From assembly GCF_024273235.1 (NCBI RefSeq), contig NZ_JANBVH010000012.1:1-64000 (forward strand): a stretch of DNA of 64,000 nt, in the 5' to 3' direction. This DNA comes from Sphingomonas faeni (lineage in GTDB: Bacteria > Pseudomonadota > Alphaproteobacteria > Sphingomonadales > Sphingomonadaceae). Position numbers and translations under genes: made by a program. Below, piece after piece: positions 62,529 to 64,000 of this stretch. Below the pieces are notes generated by a model. That model had not been told where the DNA came from and did not search any database. It saw nothing but the letters and a program-made list of their open reading frames with translations. How positions within the stretch are numbered: the first letter of the stretch is position 1; every line of letters starts with the position of its first letter.

Positions 62529-64000
62529 GTGAACAACCGGATCGCAGGATATCTGGCGGGCATCGCCCTGGCGACGATGCTGCCGATCGCCGCACGGGCG
62601 CAAACCGCGCCGGCTACCGCGCGGGCGTGGAGCGACACGTCGTTGTCCTCGGATGCGCGGGCCGCGCTGGTGGTGAAGGCGATGACCCTCGACGAGAAGA
62701 TCGCGATGCTGCACGGGACGTTCGGATCTTCGGTGCGCAAGGCCAATCCGGCGGACAAGCGGGTCGGGGCGGGGCATGTCCCCGGCGTGCCGCGCCTCGG
62801 GATCACCGACCTGTACGAGACCGACGCCAGCCTCGGCATCGCCAATGGCGGCAGCATGCGCCCGGGCGACGTCGCCACCGCCTTGCCGTCCAGCCTGGCG
62901 ACCGCAGCAAGCTTCGATCCGGCGATCGCCTATGCCGGCGGCGCTATGATCGGCGCGGAGGCGCGGGCGAAGGGCTTCAACGTGCTGCTCGCAGGCGGGG
63001 TCAATCTGACACGCGATCCGTGGAACGGTCGAAACTTCGAATATCTCGGCGAGGACGTGCTGCTGAGCGGCGTGCTGGCGGGCGAGAGCATTCGCGGCGT
63101 GCAGTCGAACGGCATCGTCTCGACGATCAAGCATCTCGCGCTGAACGCGCAGGAGAGCGGCCGCTATGTGCTCGATGCGCGGATGCCCGAGGCCGCGTTG
63201 CGCGAGAGCGATCTGCTGGCATTCCAGATCGCGATCGAGCGCGGTCGGCCGGGATCGGTCATGTGCGGCTACAACAAGGTCAATGGCGATTGGGATTGCG
63301 AGAACGATCACCTGCTCAATCAGGTGCTGAAACGTGACTGGGGCTTCAAGGGCTGGGTGATGTCCGATTGGGGCGCGGTCCATTCGACGGCGAAGGCCGC
63401 CAATGCCGGGCTCGACCAGCAATCCGGGCAGGAACTCGACAAGGCGATCTATTTCGGTGCGCCCCTCAAGGCCGCGGTCGAGGCGGGAACGGTATCGCGA
63501 GCCAGGCTCGACGACATGGTCGCACGTATCCTGCGGACGATGTTCGCGCACGGCGTGATCGATACGCCGTCGCCTGTCGTACCGCAGCCGATCGACTATG
63601 CCGCGCATGGCCTGATCGCGCAGAAGGCCGCGGAGGCGGGCATCGTCCTGCTGAAGAACGACCGTGACCTGCTGCCCGCCGCCAGGACCGCCAAGCGGAT
63701 CGTCGTGATCGGCGGTCATGCCGATGTCGGTGTGCTGTCGGGCGGCGGCTCCTCGCAGGTCGCGGCGGTCGCCGGCACGCCGATCCGCTTGCCGATGCCG
63801 AACGGCCCGGCGAACCTGGGGTTCATCAAGGTGACCTATCACGGCTCCTCCCCGCTCGCCGCGATCAAGGCGCGCGTCCCGGATGCGGTAGTGACGTATC
63901 TCGACGGCAAGGACGTTGCCGCCGCCGCCGATGCAGCGCGGGCCGCCGATCTGGTATTCGTGTTCGCGACGCAGTGGCGGACCGAGGCGATCGATCTCGC
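62529..64000 (+). CDS. Glycoside hydrolase family 3 (beta-glucosidase-like), 3' end outside window
   Basis: 490 residues visible from a GTG at 62,529 (AAAGGGA upstream). Signal peptide NNRIAGYLAGIALATMLPIAARAQ. The N-terminal barrel shows MTLDEKIAMLHG, AGGVNLTRDPWNGRNFEYLGED, STIKHLALNAQE, GSVMCGYNKVNG and VMSDWGAVHS with the nucleophile D280; the second domain begins with LLKNDRDLLP. The usual length is 700-850 residues, so about 40% is missing. Periplasmic or secreted release of terminal beta-sugars is expected. It is not obviously part of the preceding operon. Confidence 0.93.
   Translation, partial: MNNRIAGYLAGIALATMLPIAARAQTAPATARAWSDTSLSSDARAALVVKAMTLDEKIAMLHGTFGSSVRKANPADKRVGAGHVPGVPRLGITDLYETDASLGIANGGSMRPGDVATALPSSLATAASFDPAIAYAGGAMIGAEARAKGFNVLLAGGVNLTRDPWNGRNFEYLGEDVLLSGVLAGESIRGVQSNGIVSTIKHLALNAQESGRYVLDARMPEAALRESDLLAFQIAIERGRPGSVMCGYNKVNGDWDCENDHLLNQVLKRDWGFKGWVMSDWGAVHSTAKAANAGLDQQSGQELDKAIYFGAPLKAAVEAGTVSRARLDDMVARILRTMFAHGVIDTPSPVVPQPIDYAAHGLIAQKAAEAGIVLLKNDRDLLPAARTAKRIVVIGGHADVGVLSGGGSSQVAAVAGTPIRLPMPNGPANLGFIKVTYHGSSPLAAIKARVPDAVVTYLDGKDVAAAADAARAADLVFVFATQWRTEAIDL

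Overview
The window reads as a high-GC alphaproteobacterial chromosome, most likely Sphingomonadaceae (Sphingomonas or a close relative). The reasons are the exopolysaccharide locus layout, a large TonB-dependent receptor beside a catabolic cluster, TAT-type signals, and codon use rich in C/G-ending codons. No rRNA, tRNA or CRISPR array was found.

Region A (1-19,320) is an exopolysaccharide/O-antigen locus. On the minus strand are an acyltransferase (cut by the window edge) and an operon for a polymerase, a Wza-like export lipoprotein, a Wzc-like tyrosine autokinase and an anchored helical protein. On the plus strand are four glycosyltransferases, a second polymerase and a hexapeptide acyltransferase. 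An IS5-family relic lies among them. A beta-helix protein and a complete rmlCBDA (dTDP-L-rhamnose) operon follow.

Region B (about 19,350-35,350) is a mobile, defence-like island. An IS66 element (19,553-22,116) abuts a tyrosine recombinase that has lost its 5' part. Next come a DnaQ-like exonuclease and a 2,533-codon gene. The latter fuses a DnaG-type primase module (CHC2 zinc finger, core N-subdomain, Toprim), a reverse transcriptase (YVDD) and a C-terminal nitrilase. Upstream of it lie a 489-bp gap with a strong hairpin and a STAND/HEAT protein that lost its N-terminus at the island edge. The primase-RT-nitrilase/exonuclease pair is the most striking content. RT-nitrilase proteins are known in anti-phage DRT systems, but I know of no described system that also carries a DnaG-type primase on the same chain.

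Region C (35,400-62,200) is a catabolic or modifying cluster with unusually tight gene packing. Eight minus-strand genes from 45,050 to 37,010 overlap end to end: alpha/beta hydrolase, transporter, serine hydrolase, small coiled protein, SAM methyltransferase, alpha/beta hydrolase, phosphotransferase, transporter. Plus-strand genes encode an M24 peptidase-like protein, two luciferase-like flavoproteins and a hydrolase. A periplasmic flavin amine oxidase sits divergently from a c-type cytochrome. A second hydrolase, two fused pseudogenes, a TonB receptor, a transporter and a Gfo/Idh oxidoreductase follow, then a LeuC-LeuD-isochorismatase-like operon. The last set would fit amide release and maleate hydration. 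The family content suggests breakdown of a nitrogenous, possibly heterocyclic compound, but the substrate cannot be read from sequence.

Region D (62,529-64,000) is the start of a family 3 glycoside hydrolase, cut by the window end.
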